Assembly (NCBI RefSeq): GCF_900182565.1
Contig: NZ_FXTI01000003.1
Span: 124,001 to 188,000, forward strand
Direction: 5' to 3'
Length of the DNA stretch: 64,000 bases
From: Melghirimyces algeriensis
Lineage (GTDB): Bacteria > Bacillota > Bacilli > Thermoactinomycetales > DSM-45169
The position numbers were made by a program, and so were the translations under genes. The notes under the pieces were generated by a model. It was not told the origin of the DNA. It worked only from the letters and a program-made list of their open reading frames with translations, and ran no database searches. Numbering within the stretch: position 1 is the first letter of the stretch; each line of letters opens with the position of its first letter. Of the stretch, positions 9,034-16,542 are shown in pieces.

Positions 9034-9044
9034 ATACCTTCCTC

Positions 9045-9227
9045 CTATGCACCAAGGATTTGTTGAGTCTGCTCCTGTTTCCGATAGTCAGATAGACACT
9101 TCCATGAACAGAAATGTCTATCAGCAAATTTTTCATGGGAAGAACGTTCAATCACGGTTATCCATGTTTGAGATAGGGTACTGTAGCTTGTCTCTATTTT
9201 ACAATGGTCACAGATGATTTTGATCAT
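9045..9227 (-). CDS. Small putative zinc-binding protein
   Basis: 60 aa starting at ATG 9227, which overlaps the stop of the ImmA-like gene (ATGA). Two cysteine pairs, CDHC near the N-terminus and FCSWKC near residue 45, suggest a single zinc ribbon. It lies between the ImmA-like gene and integrase in the leftward lysogeny transcript. I do not recognise a specific family; the context suggests a small regulatory or accessory role. A longer upstream frame exists only inside the neighbouring gene. Confidence 0.7.
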   Translation of the reverse strand: MIKIICDHCKIETSYSTLSQTWITVIERSSHEKFADRHFCSWKCLSDYRKQEQTQQILGA

Positions 9228-9658
9228 GATGCAGCCTCCACTTTGATCATTTGTAAGCGAAAATGAACCATTTCTTCCGTAACACAAAAGTGTTCGGCCA
9301 ATTCTGGGCAACGCATGCCTTCATGAATAGATTGTATAAGCTTGTCCATAGGGAGAAGATATCTTGCTGCCCAGCGGAGGGCTCGATGTTCGTCTTTGCT
9401 CAGCTTAACCCGACCACGGTATAACACATGAGAGATCGGGACACCAAACCCGGCTGAGGTGTAGTAGTGTCCTAATTCCTCAGCCAACACACATCGCAGG
9501 AGAGGAAGATCTTTTTGCAATGATTTTGATATTACGATATATGGTGATTCTTCGAAAACTGTAAAATAAGCATGGATACGATGTCTTAAGTCGCTAAACA
9601 TGACTTGAATACCTTCTTGGGCGGCTCTGTTGATCAGTTTGTGAAGTATTCTGACCAC
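9224..9658 (-). CDS. ImmA/IrrE family metallopeptidase-like protein
   Basis: 144 aa. This family cleaves phage or mobile-element repressors (ImmA cleaves ImmR in ICEBs1). The metal-site helix reads LAEELGHYYTSAG, i.e. E-E-x-G-H rather than the usual H-E-x-G-H; the second half (RALRWAARYLLP ... ELAEHFCVTEEMVHFRL) is typical of the family. It starts at GTG 9658 after TAGGTAGGTG. It is encoded downstream of the CI-like repressor on the same strand, so the repressor is its likely substrate or partner. Confidence 0.85.
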   Translation of the reverse strand: MVRILHKLINRAAQEGIQVMFSDLRHRIHAYFTVFEESPYIVISKSLQKDLPLLRCVLAEELGHYYTSAGFGVPISHVLYRGRVKLSKDEHRALRWAARYLLPMDKLIQSIHEGMRCPELAEHFCVTEEMVHFRLQMIKVEAAS

Positions 9659-9704
9659 CTACCTAATAAGAAGCCTGCTCCAATTATCAGAAGCAGGTTT
9701 TTTG

Positions 9705-9881
9705 TTACCTATTTATTTTATTCGAATAGGAACATGCGTTTGTGTCCATTTTTACATAATTTTTTTTAATAACTTCATGTCGATTTTCTAAATCATCTAC
9801 TCGTTTTTCCAGAGAGTTTACCTTTGTCTCGATCTTATCCAGCCTTTTGTTGACTTTATCAAAACCCTGCTTCATTCCCAT
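9705..9881 (-). CDS. Small coiled-coil protein coupled to the repressor gene
   Basis: 58 aa, largely one amphipathic helix with heptads (FDKVNKRLDKIETKVNSLEK continuing to about residue 42) and a short polar tail. The ATG at 9881 follows the repressor stop codon directly (TAAATG), implying translational coupling. Function unknown; small coiled-coil proteins can tether or oligomerise partners, and the coupling suggests a partner of the repressor. A hairpin CCTGCTTC/GAAGCAGG lies just downstream (about 9674-9703). Confidence 0.65.
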   Translation of the reverse strand: MGMKQGFDKVNKRLDKIETKVNSLEKRVDDLENRHEVIKKNYVKMDTNACSYSNKINR

Positions 9882-10313
9882 TTATTCTTTTTGATTTTCC
9901 TTTTCACGTTTCCTTCTAATGACATCCCTTTTTACTTCAAGAAGCGACATGATGAGCTCGTCCACTTCCTCACTGGTCAAGTCGTCAAAGTAGTCCCCGG
10001 ATCGGTTGAAGTACAAATCTTTGAAATCGTTTTCCTTGATGAACCGGGCAAGGCGTTCCATCGGTGGAAGGTCTTCTAGGTGGGTGGGGTATCCGGTGGG
10101 ATCGTCGGTTCTTCCAAGTAAATAATCTATGGAGACATTAAAGAGATTAGCTATTGCTATTAAGGTTTCTTCGCGAGGAATTTTTCTGTCTGCTTCATAA
10201 TTTGCAACTGTAGATCTGGAGATTTTAAGTTTATTTGCAAGATCTTGCTGAGTCCAGCCTCTCTGTTTTCTAAGTTCAATTAGACGTTTGGAAAAAAACA
10301 ATCTACTCACCAC
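9882..10313 (-). CDS. XRE-family phage repressor (CI-like)
   Basis: 143 aa. The N-terminal HTH_XRE domain is clear (ELRKQRGWTQQDLANKLKIS then RSTVANYEADRKIPREETL, residues about 10-50), with the typical DYLLGRTDDP end. The C-terminal half is acidic/charged and lacks a LexA-type serine protease motif, so inactivation would depend on an ImmA-type protein or antirepressor, both encoded here. It is divergent from the Cro-like gene across a 200-base control region, with candidate operators at 10331-10373. Confidence 0.9.
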   Translation of the reverse strand: MVSRLFFSKRLIELRKQRGWTQQDLANKLKISRSTVANYEADRKIPREETLIAIANLFNVSIDYLLGRTDDPTGYPTHLEDLPPMERLARFIKENDFKDLYFNRSGDYFDDLTSEEVDELIMSLLEVKRDVIRRKREKENQKE

Positions 10314-10330
10314 CTTGAAGGGTTAGTAGC

Positions 10331-10379
10331 AAGTTACTTACCAATTAACTTAATAAGTTACTTACTGTAACTTATTATA
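10331..10379 (-). promoter_or_regulatory. Leftward repressor promoter and AAGTTAC operators
   Basis: A TATAAT (complement at 10374-10379) faces the repressor gene. Between it and the gene, AAGTTACTTAC occurs twice (10331-10341, 10355-10365). The second copy forms AAGTTAC-ttact-GTAACTT (10355-10373), and the first pairs with TAACTT at 10345-10350. These look like two operators for autoregulation by the CI-like protein. Confidence 0.6.
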
Positions 10380-10387
10380 ACTCATAT

Positions 10388-10732
10388 GTTCCCAATGGAA
10401 ACGTTTCTTTTGGGGACTTTTTTTACAAAAATCTATTGACATTGTTTCTTTTGGTAACATATAATGAAAATGTCCCTAAAGGAAACATGATTAACAAACT
10501 GAAAGGAGTGATTTAGTTGAGTCATCAAAAAAGGTTTAATCTGGAAAGACGACGTAAAAAAATTGGTTTTTCACATCAAGAAATTGCTGATTTAGCAAAG
10601 ATATCAAGAGCTTACTATACCAACATTGAAACTGGGAGGAAAAATCCTTCCCTTGAAGTAGCAAAGCGAATTGCTGATGCACTGCATTCAGATATGGATA
10701 TTTTTTTTCAAAGAAGTGTTTCTTTTAGGGAC
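10388..10732 (+). promoter_or_regulatory. Rightward early promoter with 15-bp operators
   Basis: The promoter is TTGACA (10436-10441), 18-base spacer, TATAAT (10460-10465). A degenerate 15-bp palindrome, consensus GTTTC-n5-GGGAC or inverse, occurs at 10388-10402, 10403-10417 (back to back), 10444-10458 (inside the spacer), 10472-10486 (start-site region) and again inside the end of the Cro-like gene at 10718-10732. It differs from the AAGTTAC operators, so two DNA-binding proteins probably act here. Confidence 0.7.
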
Positions 10733-10783
10733 AAAAATAATACTCAACAAGGGTTAGATTCTACTGAAACTCAAGCTGTGTAG
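10517..10783 (+). CDS. XRE-family Cro-like regulator
   Basis: 88 aa consisting of one HTH_XRE domain (RRRKKIGFSHQEIADLAKIS then RAYYTNIETGRKNPSLEVAKRI) plus a short tail. The TTG start at 10517 is preceded by AAAGGAGTGAT. It is the first gene of the rightward transcript, opposite the repressor, which is the Cro position. One of the five 15-bp operators (10718-10732) lies within its own 3' end, suggesting additional downstream control. Confidence 0.88.
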   Translation: MSHQKRFNLERRRKKIGFSHQEIADLAKISRAYYTNIETGRKNPSLEVAKRIADALHSDMDIFFQRSVSFRDKNNTQQGLDSTETQAV

Positions 10784-10794
10784 GAGGTGTAACA

Positions 10795-11412
10795 ATGGAC
10801 ATCAAGATCGAGAAATGGAACGATCACGAAATTCGATTCATCTGGCACAACGGTGAATGGTGGGCAGTCGCAAAGGATGTTGCAAAGGCACTGGATTATA
10901 AACATGCACCTCATATGGCACGGATGCTTAACCCAGAGGAAAAGGATGTCCGTAATGTGGACACCCTTGGCGGAGCCCAAAAAATGACGATCATTTCCGA
11001 AACAGGTATCTATGAAGCTATTTTCAACAGTCGTAAGAAAGAAGCCAAAGAATTTAAGACCTGGGTGAAGCAAATCCTCAAAGAACTTCGCCAACAAGCC
11101 GGATTAGAAGGTTTCCAAGTTTTCCGCATGCTGGACAAGGAGCATCAGCAAAAAGCAATGGGTGTGATCAAAGAAACTCTAGGAGTTCAAGCGGACAAAA
11201 AACACTTTATCAAAGCAAACACTGTCGCAAACAAAGCCGTATCAAGCAAACATGGGTACCCCAAGATGGTGCCAAAACCGGAAATGACACCAGAGATGCT
11301 AAAGGATCGGCAACCCATTTTGGAAGAGGCGGCGCAGTTAACGGCGGTAAAGGAAGCTTACGGACTTGATTTCTCCGTATCCAAGGCGATCTACAAAAAA
11401 CACTGCAAATAG
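10795..11412 (+). CDS. BRO-family antirepressor
   Basis: 205 aa. The N-terminal BRO domain spans about residues 1-105 (FIWHNGEWWAVAKDVAKALDY, MLNPEEKDVRNVDTLGG, ISETGIYEAIFNSRKKEAKEFKTWV shown as separate landmarks). The C-terminal part is basic and helical with a terminal domain resembling other phage KilA/ant C-termini. Antirepressors of this type counter the lysogenic repressor. ATG 10795 follows TAGGAGGTGTAACA. It is the second gene of the early operon. Confidence 0.88.
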   Translation: MDIKIEKWNDHEIRFIWHNGEWWAVAKDVAKALDYKHAPHMARMLNPEEKDVRNVDTLGGAQKMTIISETGIYEAIFNSRKKEAKEFKTWVKQILKELRQQAGLEGFQVFRMLDKEHQQKAMGVIKETLGVQADKKHFIKANTVANKAVSSKHGYPKMVPKPEMTPEMLKDRQPILEEAAQLTAVKEAYGLDFSVSKAIYKKHCK

Positions 11413-11425
11413 GGAGGCAACCAAC

Positions 11426-11623
11426 ATGACCCGTGAAGACTACCCGCTGATTCTCAAAGCTGAACATGTTGCTGAGATCCTCGGAATCTCCAAGCGTAAA
11501 GCATACGAAGTGATGGATTACACCGATTTCCCACTTGTGCGAGTGGGACGATCCAAACGCGTGGGCCGGGATGCATTTTTTAAATGGATCGAGAGACAGT
11601 CAGAAATGTCATCCGTTGGTTAA
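11426..11623 (+). CDS. Excisionase-type HTH DNA-binding protein
   Basis: 65 aa. A MerR-like/HTH_17 fold is visible: LKAEHVAEILGISKRKAYEVM followed by the wing FPLVRVGRSKRVGRDAFFKWI. Such proteins act as excisionases or small regulators. The ATG at 11426 follows GGGAGGCAACCAAC. Being in the early lytic operon, it is a good candidate for the directionality factor of the integrase, but a purely regulatory role is equally possible. Confidence 0.8.
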   Translation: MTREDYPLILKAEHVAEILGISKRKAYEVMDYTDFPLVRVGRSKRVGRDAFFKWIERQSEMSSVG

Positions 11624-11691
11624 ACCGTAACACACGGGGTTGTGACGTAGAACCCTGTCAATGACACAAAAGACAAAAGGAGGAATGAAAA

Positions 11692-12231
11692 ATGACACTT
11701 GGAGTTGTTCAGAAGGAATCAAGGAGTGAGGCTGGTGTCACTCAGCAGGAGCTGGGTGAGGAATTGAACCTGAGCCGGTCGATGATATCGGAAATTGAAG
11801 CAGGTAGGCGGAAGATGCCCAGAGACGTTGTGAGGAAGGCGACAGAGGTATTGGATGATGGGTTCTACGCAATGGCAGCTGCCCAAGAGGTCTTGGGAGA
11901 AGGGTGGATACCAAAGCTTAACAACGTCGACCTTCACCGGTCGGCGGTCCGAGAAAAAGCATTGGAGGAACTGCAGGAAGCCATGGACCAAATCACGGCC
12001 ACCAGCTCCGTGAACCGACCGGAGCCGGGAAAACATGACGATCTGAAAGCAGTACTCATCGAATGTATTGATGCCATTGTCTGTTTGAGTCACTTTGTTG
12101 CCGTCTATTGCAAGGAATACGGTCTGAGCTGGTTTGGCTTGTGGCGGGAACACCGTCGAAAGATGGTGGAACGGGGCTATATCAAAAAGAAAAGCGCCCC
12201 ACTTGGGAGCGCCGACCAGGTCCAGAAATGA
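11692..12231 (+). CDS. XRE-family phage protein with C-terminal helical domain
   Basis: 179 aa. HTH_XRE occupies residues about 10-45 (AGVTQQELGEELNLSRSMIS, EIEAGRRKMPRDV). The remaining 130 residues are mostly helical and contain FVAVYCKEYGLSWFGLWREH; I do not recognise that part. ATG 11692 follows AGGAGGAATGAAAA. Third DNA-binding protein of the early region, likely regulating early gene expression. Confidence 0.78.
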   Translation: MTLGVVQKESRSEAGVTQQELGEELNLSRSMISEIEAGRRKMPRDVVRKATEVLDDGFYAMAAAQEVLGEGWIPKLNNVDLHRSAVREKALEELQEAMDQITATSSVNRPEPGKHDDLKAVLIECIDAIVCLSHFVAVYCKEYGLSWFGLWREHRRKMVERGYIKKKSAPLGSADQVQK

Positions 12232-12288
12232 TTATATCATACCAAACATATTTTCGGTAGGCATCCCAATCAAAATGGAGGGAGAAAA

Positions 12289-12513
12289 GTGAAAACATAC
12301 CCAATCCAACTCACACTTGGGCAGATCGACATCTTATACGAGGTGTCCAAGTTGGAAATCGCAGAGCTGAAGGACCAGCAAAAAAAGGCGCTGGCTCAAG
12401 GGGTTAGCTGTTGGGGACCGGAGCAAATGGAACGGCTCCAACAGTGGACTGAAATACAGACTATATTGGTTGAAATGTGGCACGAGGCTTTCCGGAAAGA
12501 AATCGCTCCCTGA
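12289..12513 (+). CDS. Hypothetical early phage protein
   Basis: 74 aa, GTG 12289 after GGAGGGAGAAAA. Soluble, two helical stretches (LTLGQIDILYEVSKLEIAEL and MERLQQWTEIQTILVEMWHE), no cysteines in pairs or recognizable motif. Probably a small dimeric early protein; function unknown. Confidence 0.6.
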   Translation: MKTYPIQLTLGQIDILYEVSKLEIAELKDQQKKALAQGVSCWGPEQMERLQQWTEIQTILVEMWHEAFRKEIAP

Positions 12514-12542
12514 TCCGAAGCCCTTGAAAGGAGGTGAAACAA

Positions 12543-12779
12543 TTGAACGTCAAGGTCGGTGATTGGCTAAAACTGAGCTGGTCAGAGAGGATGAACCGCC
12601 TATATAGGGTCAGTCAATCACAATTTGATCAACGCCTGCGGAAGGGGGTGAAAAACGGTGATTGGAAGCCCAGTCACACTGGCTCCGATGCTGGAGAATA
12701 CAAAAAAAGCCACGCACAAAGCGGGCTAACACAAAAAACTGAATTATCTTCAATGATACCACAACCATGGGGGAATTGA
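12543..12779 (+). CDS. Hypothetical early phage protein
   Basis: 78 aa from TTG 12543, chosen because the strong AAAGGAGGTGA ribosome site includes the in-frame GTG at 12534 and is correctly spaced for the TTG. Basic N-terminal half (WLKLSWSERMNRLYRVSQSQ), then a polar tail rich in S, G, K and H. No recognizable family. Confidence 0.5.
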   Translation: MNVKVGDWLKLSWSERMNRLYRVSQSQFDQRLRKGVKNGDWKPSHTGSDAGEYKKSHAQSGLTQKTELSSMIPQPWGN

Positions 12780-12780
12780 A

Positions 12781-12966
12781 ATGAATATTCGGGTTGTCAC
12801 TGAAATGATGGGCGGGAGTATGAGCCAAGCGTTTTCTGATCTGAAAAAGGCTCAGGAATATTTTGAACAGGAGAAAAAACGTGTTGATTCCAGCACCAAC
12901 ATCTTTTGGACAGAAATGGTGGTCGTTGCCGACAGCTACACAGGGTCCGGGGAGGGAGCACGGTGA
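12781..12966 (+). CDS. Hypothetical small early phage protein
   Basis: 61 aa, ATG 12781 immediately after the previous gene and preceded by GGGGGAATTGAA; its stop overlaps the GTG of the next gene by 4 bases. Contains a short amphipathic helix (FSDLKKAQEYFEQEKKRV). The tight overlaps support it being real; no function can be assigned. Confidence 0.5.
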   Translation: MNIRVVTEMMGGSMSQAFSDLKKAQEYFEQEKKRVDSSTNIFWTEMVVVADSYTGSGEGAR

Positions 12967-13778
12967 ACAAAAACGAGGTGCAAGCGATGGAGCAACAGCC
13001 GGGGTTGATTACTCCGGCAGGCTCCTTGGATCAGACAGTGGAACAATTCCGGATCTATCAGCAGATGAAAAACAAACTTGGGACACGTGATGATTTCCAA
13101 GCGATCCGTACCAAAGAAGGTGTAAAAAACCACCCAAAAAAGTCGTTTGTCCGCAAGGTTCAAAGATTTTTCAACCTCTCATGCGAGATCGTCCAAGACG
13201 AACCGCTCCGGGATTCGGACGGCAATGTCATCGCATGGTTGGCAAAGGCACGGGCGATCCATTTGGGGACGGGAGCTTTCCAGGAAGCGGACGGTTCTTG
13301 CGCCTTCGATGAAAAGGTAGACAAACGTGGGGAGCTGGACCCTAAACGAGCAACGATCCATAACATCCGGTCCCACGCCGTGACACGGGCAAAGAACCGC
13401 GCCATTTTGGACTTGGTTGGTTTCGGGGAAGTTTCCGCCGAGGAGATGACCGACAACGAATACGATGTACCGCAACAAAGCCAGCAGTGGAAGAGTAACG
13501 GAGACGCTAAAGCTACAGAAAAGCAGATTTCCAAGATACATGTTGTAGCCAACAAAAAAGGACTAGATAAATCGGAAGTAAAGCAGCTAATTCGCTACCT
13601 TTCTAAGGGAGAGAAGGAAAGCACAAAGGATCTCAAGCGGGATCAGGCCAGCTATATCATTGATCTCATGGAGAAAACGGACGTGGAAGAAATTCGAAAG
13701 ATGATCTCCCCAGTGGCGGCAGTGATTGAAAATCACGTCCCTACAGATGAAGACCTGAAGGAACTGGATTCAGTATGA
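12963..13778 (+). CDS. Putative phage single-strand annealing/recombination protein
   Basis: 271 aa from GTG 12963 (ribosome site GGGGAGGGAGC). The central region contains RSHAVTRAKNRAILDLVGFG followed by EVSAEE, which resembles the TRAxxRA helix of single-strand annealing proteins (Rad52/ERF-like families). After a linker, residues about 195-250 (EKQISKIHVVANKKGL ... KDLKRDQASYIIDLME) look like the small helical domain often fused to phage recombination and DNA-binding proteins. It lies just before the replication genes, where annealing proteins usually are. Family assignment is inference. Confidence 0.5.
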   Translation: MNKNEVQAMEQQPGLITPAGSLDQTVEQFRIYQQMKNKLGTRDDFQAIRTKEGVKNHPKKSFVRKVQRFFNLSCEIVQDEPLRDSDGNVIAWLAKARAIHLGTGAFQEADGSCAFDEKVDKRGELDPKRATIHNIRSHAVTRAKNRAILDLVGFGEVSAEEMTDNEYDVPQQSQQWKSNGDAKATEKQISKIHVVANKKGLDKSEVKQLIRYLSKGEKESTKDLKRDQASYIIDLMEKTDVEEIRKMISPVAAVIENHVPTDEDLKELDSV

Positions 13779-13972
13779 AGGGCATTCATGTCGACGATTG
13801 GGGAGGAATGATCATCGCCCGCCACGCTGGGCGGGTGATCATGTCGACCCCGAACGGGGACGGAAAATGGAACCTTCACCGACCGAACGAACAAAACAAT
13901 CCGATCCTGGTCGGGTTGTCTAAGGGACAAGCAAAACGGGCAGTACGAGAATACTTTCAGGAGGTTGAGTGA
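13775..13972 (+). CDS. Hypothetical phage protein
   Basis: 65 aa, ATG 13775 overlapping the previous stop (ATGA). Beta-rich, sequence IHVDDWGGMIIARHAGRVIM in the N-terminal half and a basic C-terminal helix (GLSKGQAKRAVREYFQEVE). No recognised family. Confidence 0.6.
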   Translation: MKGIHVDDWGGMIIARHAGRVIMSTPNGDGKWNLHRPNEQNNPILVGLSKGQAKRAVREYFQEVE

Positions 13973-13973
13973 C

Positions 13974-14186
13974 ATGATCCATTTCTGGCAATTGACACCG
14001 GATCATGAGGCGGAGGCGGATCTAAAAGCCCATCGGGAACTGCTGTCTGAGGCAGAGAAGGCGCTGAGGTGGGCTGAGCACATCGGGGATGAGCGAAAGG
14101 TCATCCAGTGGCTTCAGGAAGTGGAGTTTCGGCGGGATGAGATCCGGCGCTTGGAGGCGTTGTTGGAGCGGAAGCGGTCGGCATAG
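13974..14186 (+). CDS. Hypothetical helical phage protein
   Basis: 70 aa from ATG 13974, with CAGGAGGTTGAGTGAC upstream; the frame extends to 13965 but within the ribosome site. Highly charged helical protein (LKAHRELLSEAEKALRWAEH, VEFRRDEIRRLEALLERK), probably coiled coil. Function unknown. Confidence 0.6.
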   Translation: MIHFWQLTPDHEAEADLKAHRELLSEAEKALRWAEHIGDERKVIQWLQEVEFRRDEIRRLEALLERKRSA

Positions 14187-14212
14187 ATGAGGCCAGCCGG
14201 AGACTGACCGAG

Positions 14213-14332
14213 ATGGTACAGGATGGCCGGGTGGCCACGGTCGGGAAGCGGACATGCAGTGTATCAGGGAAGAAATGCGCGGTGTATGTGGTGGTTGATG
14301 AGGAGCCAGCGCAGGGACAACTAGAGTTATAG
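14213..14332 (+). CDS. Possible small hypothetical phage protein
   Basis: 39 aa (ATG 14213 to TAG 14330-14332), with two cysteines (RTCSVSGKKCAVYVVVDE). No clear ribosome site; the frame fills an otherwise empty gap between neighbouring genes in a compact operon. A GC-rich hairpin (GTCCCCCC/GGGGGTGG) follows before the replication gene. Confidence 0.3.
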   Translation: MVQDGRVATVGKRTCSVSGKKCAVYVVVDEEPAQGQLEL

Positions 14333-14370
14333 GGGCGGCGCGGGGCCGTCCCCCCTAAGGGGGTGGGAGA

Positions 14371-15276
14371 GTGGCAGAAAACAATAGTTTCCCGTTTCCA
14401 ACCTATTCGGGACTACTAACACCGGAACACAGGAAGAATATCGGCCCAGCCCTGTGGGAGTTCCTTTGGTGCATTAGCAAGACCACCAAAGAACGGGCGG
14501 GAGATGGCGAAAAACAAGGGATCGTTTTAGGTGGGAAACCTATCAAACACTCAGAAATAGCCGAGGATCTTGGAGTGAGTGCGATAACGGTTCAGCGTAA
14601 CATGAACCGGCTGAAGAAATACGGCTATATCGAAACAAAGCGGGCACCGTATGGGGAGATTATAACGGTCCGTAACTCCAAGAAATTCAGATACATCAAA
14701 AATGATAACTCTAAAAGAGATACATCAAATGTGATAACTCCAGACACATCAGAAATGATAGATCCAGAGACATCACAAACGACAGATCTATCACAAACGA
14801 CAACTCCAGATACATCACATATGAGTGAGAGATCTATCAAAAATGATATATGCAATAAAGATATACAGGATAAACAATCTAATGATTGGTTGATCGATAG
14901 AGACCCCACCCCAGAAGAACAAGATTGTATAGAAATCGAAAAGCACTATCTAAACAGGAAGGGGAACCCCGGATTCAACGTAAGCACTAAAGAGTATCAA
15001 TCGATTCTCACCCTTGTAAGAGAAGGGATTCCGAAAGCAGATATATTGGCAGGCATTGATTCGGCTTTTGACTACAAAGAAAAGAAAAAGGAAGACATCA
15101 ATTCATTTGCCTACTGTGCGAAAGTGGCACGACGATTGTATCAGCAAAAGATGAAACGGAGTGAATCACATGCAACACATGGGAACGTACATGGACGAAA
15201 TCAAAAGAAGGATCAACTTGATCCGGCAAGATATACAAAATACTTCCCAGGACTCAAACGAGTCCCGAAGGTTTAA
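14371..15276 (+). CDS. Phage replication initiator, winged-helix/DnaD-like
   Basis: 301 aa, GTG 14371 after GGGGGTGGGAGA. The N-terminal winged helix (residues about 20-95: IGPALWEFLWCISKTT, HSEIAEDLGVSAITVQRNMN, RLKKYGYIETKRAPYGE) is typical of phage replisome organisers. The middle (about 110-165) is low-complexity D/T/S/I with a repeated T-S-x-x-x-D-P pattern. The C-terminal region (about 185-275) is helical. It is followed directly by a DnaC-like loader, the usual initiator-loader pair that recruits the host helicase. Confidence 0.8.
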   Translation: MAENNSFPFPTYSGLLTPEHRKNIGPALWEFLWCISKTTKERAGDGEKQGIVLGGKPIKHSEIAEDLGVSAITVQRNMNRLKKYGYIETKRAPYGEIITVRNSKKFRYIKNDNSKRDTSNVITPDTSEMIDPETSQTTDLSQTTTPDTSHMSERSIKNDICNKDIQDKQSNDWLIDRDPTPEEQDCIEIEKHYLNRKGNPGFNVSTKEYQSILTLVREGIPKADILAGIDSAFDYKEKKKEDINSFAYCAKVARRLYQQKMKRSESHATHGNVHGRNQKKDQLDPARYTKYFPGLKRVPKV

Positions 15277-16003
15277 ATGCGAAAAGTGTAAGGATTCGGA
15301 ATGGATCTGGACGGGGTGGGAGGCAGCCCGCCCCTGTGAATGTCAGGAAAGACGGAAATACGAACGCCGGATGAGTTATGCCATGATCCCCGACGACTTC
15401 AAAGAGGCGACTCTAGAAAGTTATGTTCTAAAAAACAAGATGCAATGGTCGATGTTCGATCACATTTCCAACTATGTCTATAACTTTGACACGATCCAGA
15501 AGAGCCAAAAAAACAGCCTAGGGTTCATTGCTGAGTATGGTGAAACCCGGTTGAGTGAGATGGGGAAGTCGAAACACGCTCCGGAATATAACTCCTATGG
15601 TCTAGGCAAGACACATCTGAAGATCGGAGCTGCAAAATGGCTGATCGATAAGGGGCATACTGTGATGATTGTCAAGGATGTTTCACTGATGGATGAACTG
15701 ACCAATGCCCGACGGATGGACGACGGCGGGGAGGAATACAAGCGGATTCTTTCCCGGATCATCGATGTCCCCGTCCTGATTTGGGATGACCTAGGGAAAT
15801 CAAACCCGACAAAAGCGAAGGAACGGATCTATTTCAATATCTTCGATGAGCGGAGTCAAAAGAGAAGACCAGTCATATTCAGCAGTAACGAGGATGTAGA
15901 AACTCTGTCGGATCGGATTGGAGGAGCCGCTTGGAGTCGCTTGTATGGAATGAGTGACATTATAGCGGTCGCCGGACAGGACTATAGGCTGGTGAGCGCA
16001 TGA
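15170..16003 (+). CDS. DnaC-like helicase loader (AAA+ ATPase)
   Basis: About 277 aa. A zinc-binding CxxC pair set (KCEKCKDSEWIW ... CECQERR) precedes the AAA+ domain with Walker A-like SYGLGKTHLKIG, Walker B PVLIWDDLGK, and sensor FSSNEDVETLSDRIGG followed by the arginine-bearing AWSRLYGM. It loads host DnaB-type helicase at the phage origin. It overlaps the initiator gene by about 100 bases; ATG 15170 has CGGAG eight bases upstream, GTG 15161 is an alternative. Confidence 0.9.
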   Translation: MQHMGTYMDEIKRRINLIRQDIQNTSQDSNESRRFKCEKCKDSEWIWTGWEAARPCECQERRKYERRMSYAMIPDDFKEATLESYVLKNKMQWSMFDHISNYVYNFDTIQKSQKNSLGFIAEYGETRLSEMGKSKHAPEYNSYGLGKTHLKIGAAKWLIDKGHTVMIVKDVSLMDELTNARRMDDGGEEYKRILSRIIDVPVLIWDDLGKSNPTKAKERIYFNIFDERSQKRRPVIFSSNEDVETLSDRIGGAAWSRLYGMSDIIAVAGQDYRLVSA

Positions 16004-16269
16004 TGGGACGACCTGCGACAGTTACACCTCTCTCTATTAGACGCCGGAAAATTTATATCGCCTTGGAGGATCTGGACTTCATCTGGGACGAGGACGAGAT
16101 CCCGGACATTGAGCGGATGTGGAACCAGGGTTTCTCTCTCTGGGACATCGCCCATGCGTGTGAGAGAGACGAGCTGGAAGTGTTGCTACTTATCATGGAT
16201 CGGGAACGGCAAGGCAGCATTTCGCCACGGAAAAACGGGTTATTCAGGGGGGAGGAGAAACAAACATGA
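16000..16269 (+). CDS. Hypothetical phage protein
   Basis: 89 aa, ATG 16000 overlapping the loader stop. Acidic central part (ALEDLDFIWDEDEIPDIERM) followed by a short helix-turn-helix-like stretch (GFSLWDIAHACERDELEVLL) that could bind DNA. No recognised family. Confidence 0.65.
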   Translation: MMGRPATVTPLSIRRRKIYIALEDLDFIWDEDEIPDIERMWNQGFSLWDIAHACERDELEVLLLIMDRERQGSISPRKNGLFRGEEKQT

Positions 16270-16460
16270 AACTTTTCCAGATGCAGCGAAAACTTGATGA
16301 CCGGATCATCAACGAGCAGCAGATAACCGTCGGTAGTCTTTTCAGCGGCATCGGGGGAATGGATTTAGCCGCTGAATGGGCTGGGATGAAAATAATTTGG
16401 CAGTGCGAGATTGATCCGTATTGCAGAAAAGTCTTGGAAAGACATTGGCCGGGAGATTGA
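16266..16460 (+). pseudogene. Truncated C5-cytosine DNA methyltransferase (N-terminal fragment)
   Basis: 64 residues containing the S-adenosylmethionine motif I of C5 methyltransferases (TVGSLFSGIGGMDLAAEWAG) and motif II (CEIDPYCRKVLERHWP), then TGA at 16458-16460. The catalytic PCQ motif IV and the target-recognition and ENV motifs are absent, and the next frames encode other proteins. A full enzyme would be 300-450 aa, so the rest was deleted. The start is ATG 16266, overlapping the previous gene. Confidence 0.85.
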
Positions 16461-16461
16461 G

Positions 16462-16542
16462 ATGACCGAATCAGAGGCGGAGTACATCCTGGAGCGGATG
16501 AAGGAGGAGATAACGTGGAAGAATTGCACGTCATTAGCTTAG
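16462..16542 (+). CDS. Possible leader-like small peptide
   Basis: 26 codons (ATG 16462), preceded by GGGAGATTGAG, acidic-helical (MTESEAEYILERMKEEITW). It overlaps the PP-loop gene start. It may be the 5' remnant of a gene lost with the methyltransferase deletion, or a coupling peptide. Confidence 0.3.
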   Translation: MTESEAEYILERMKEEITWKNCTSLA

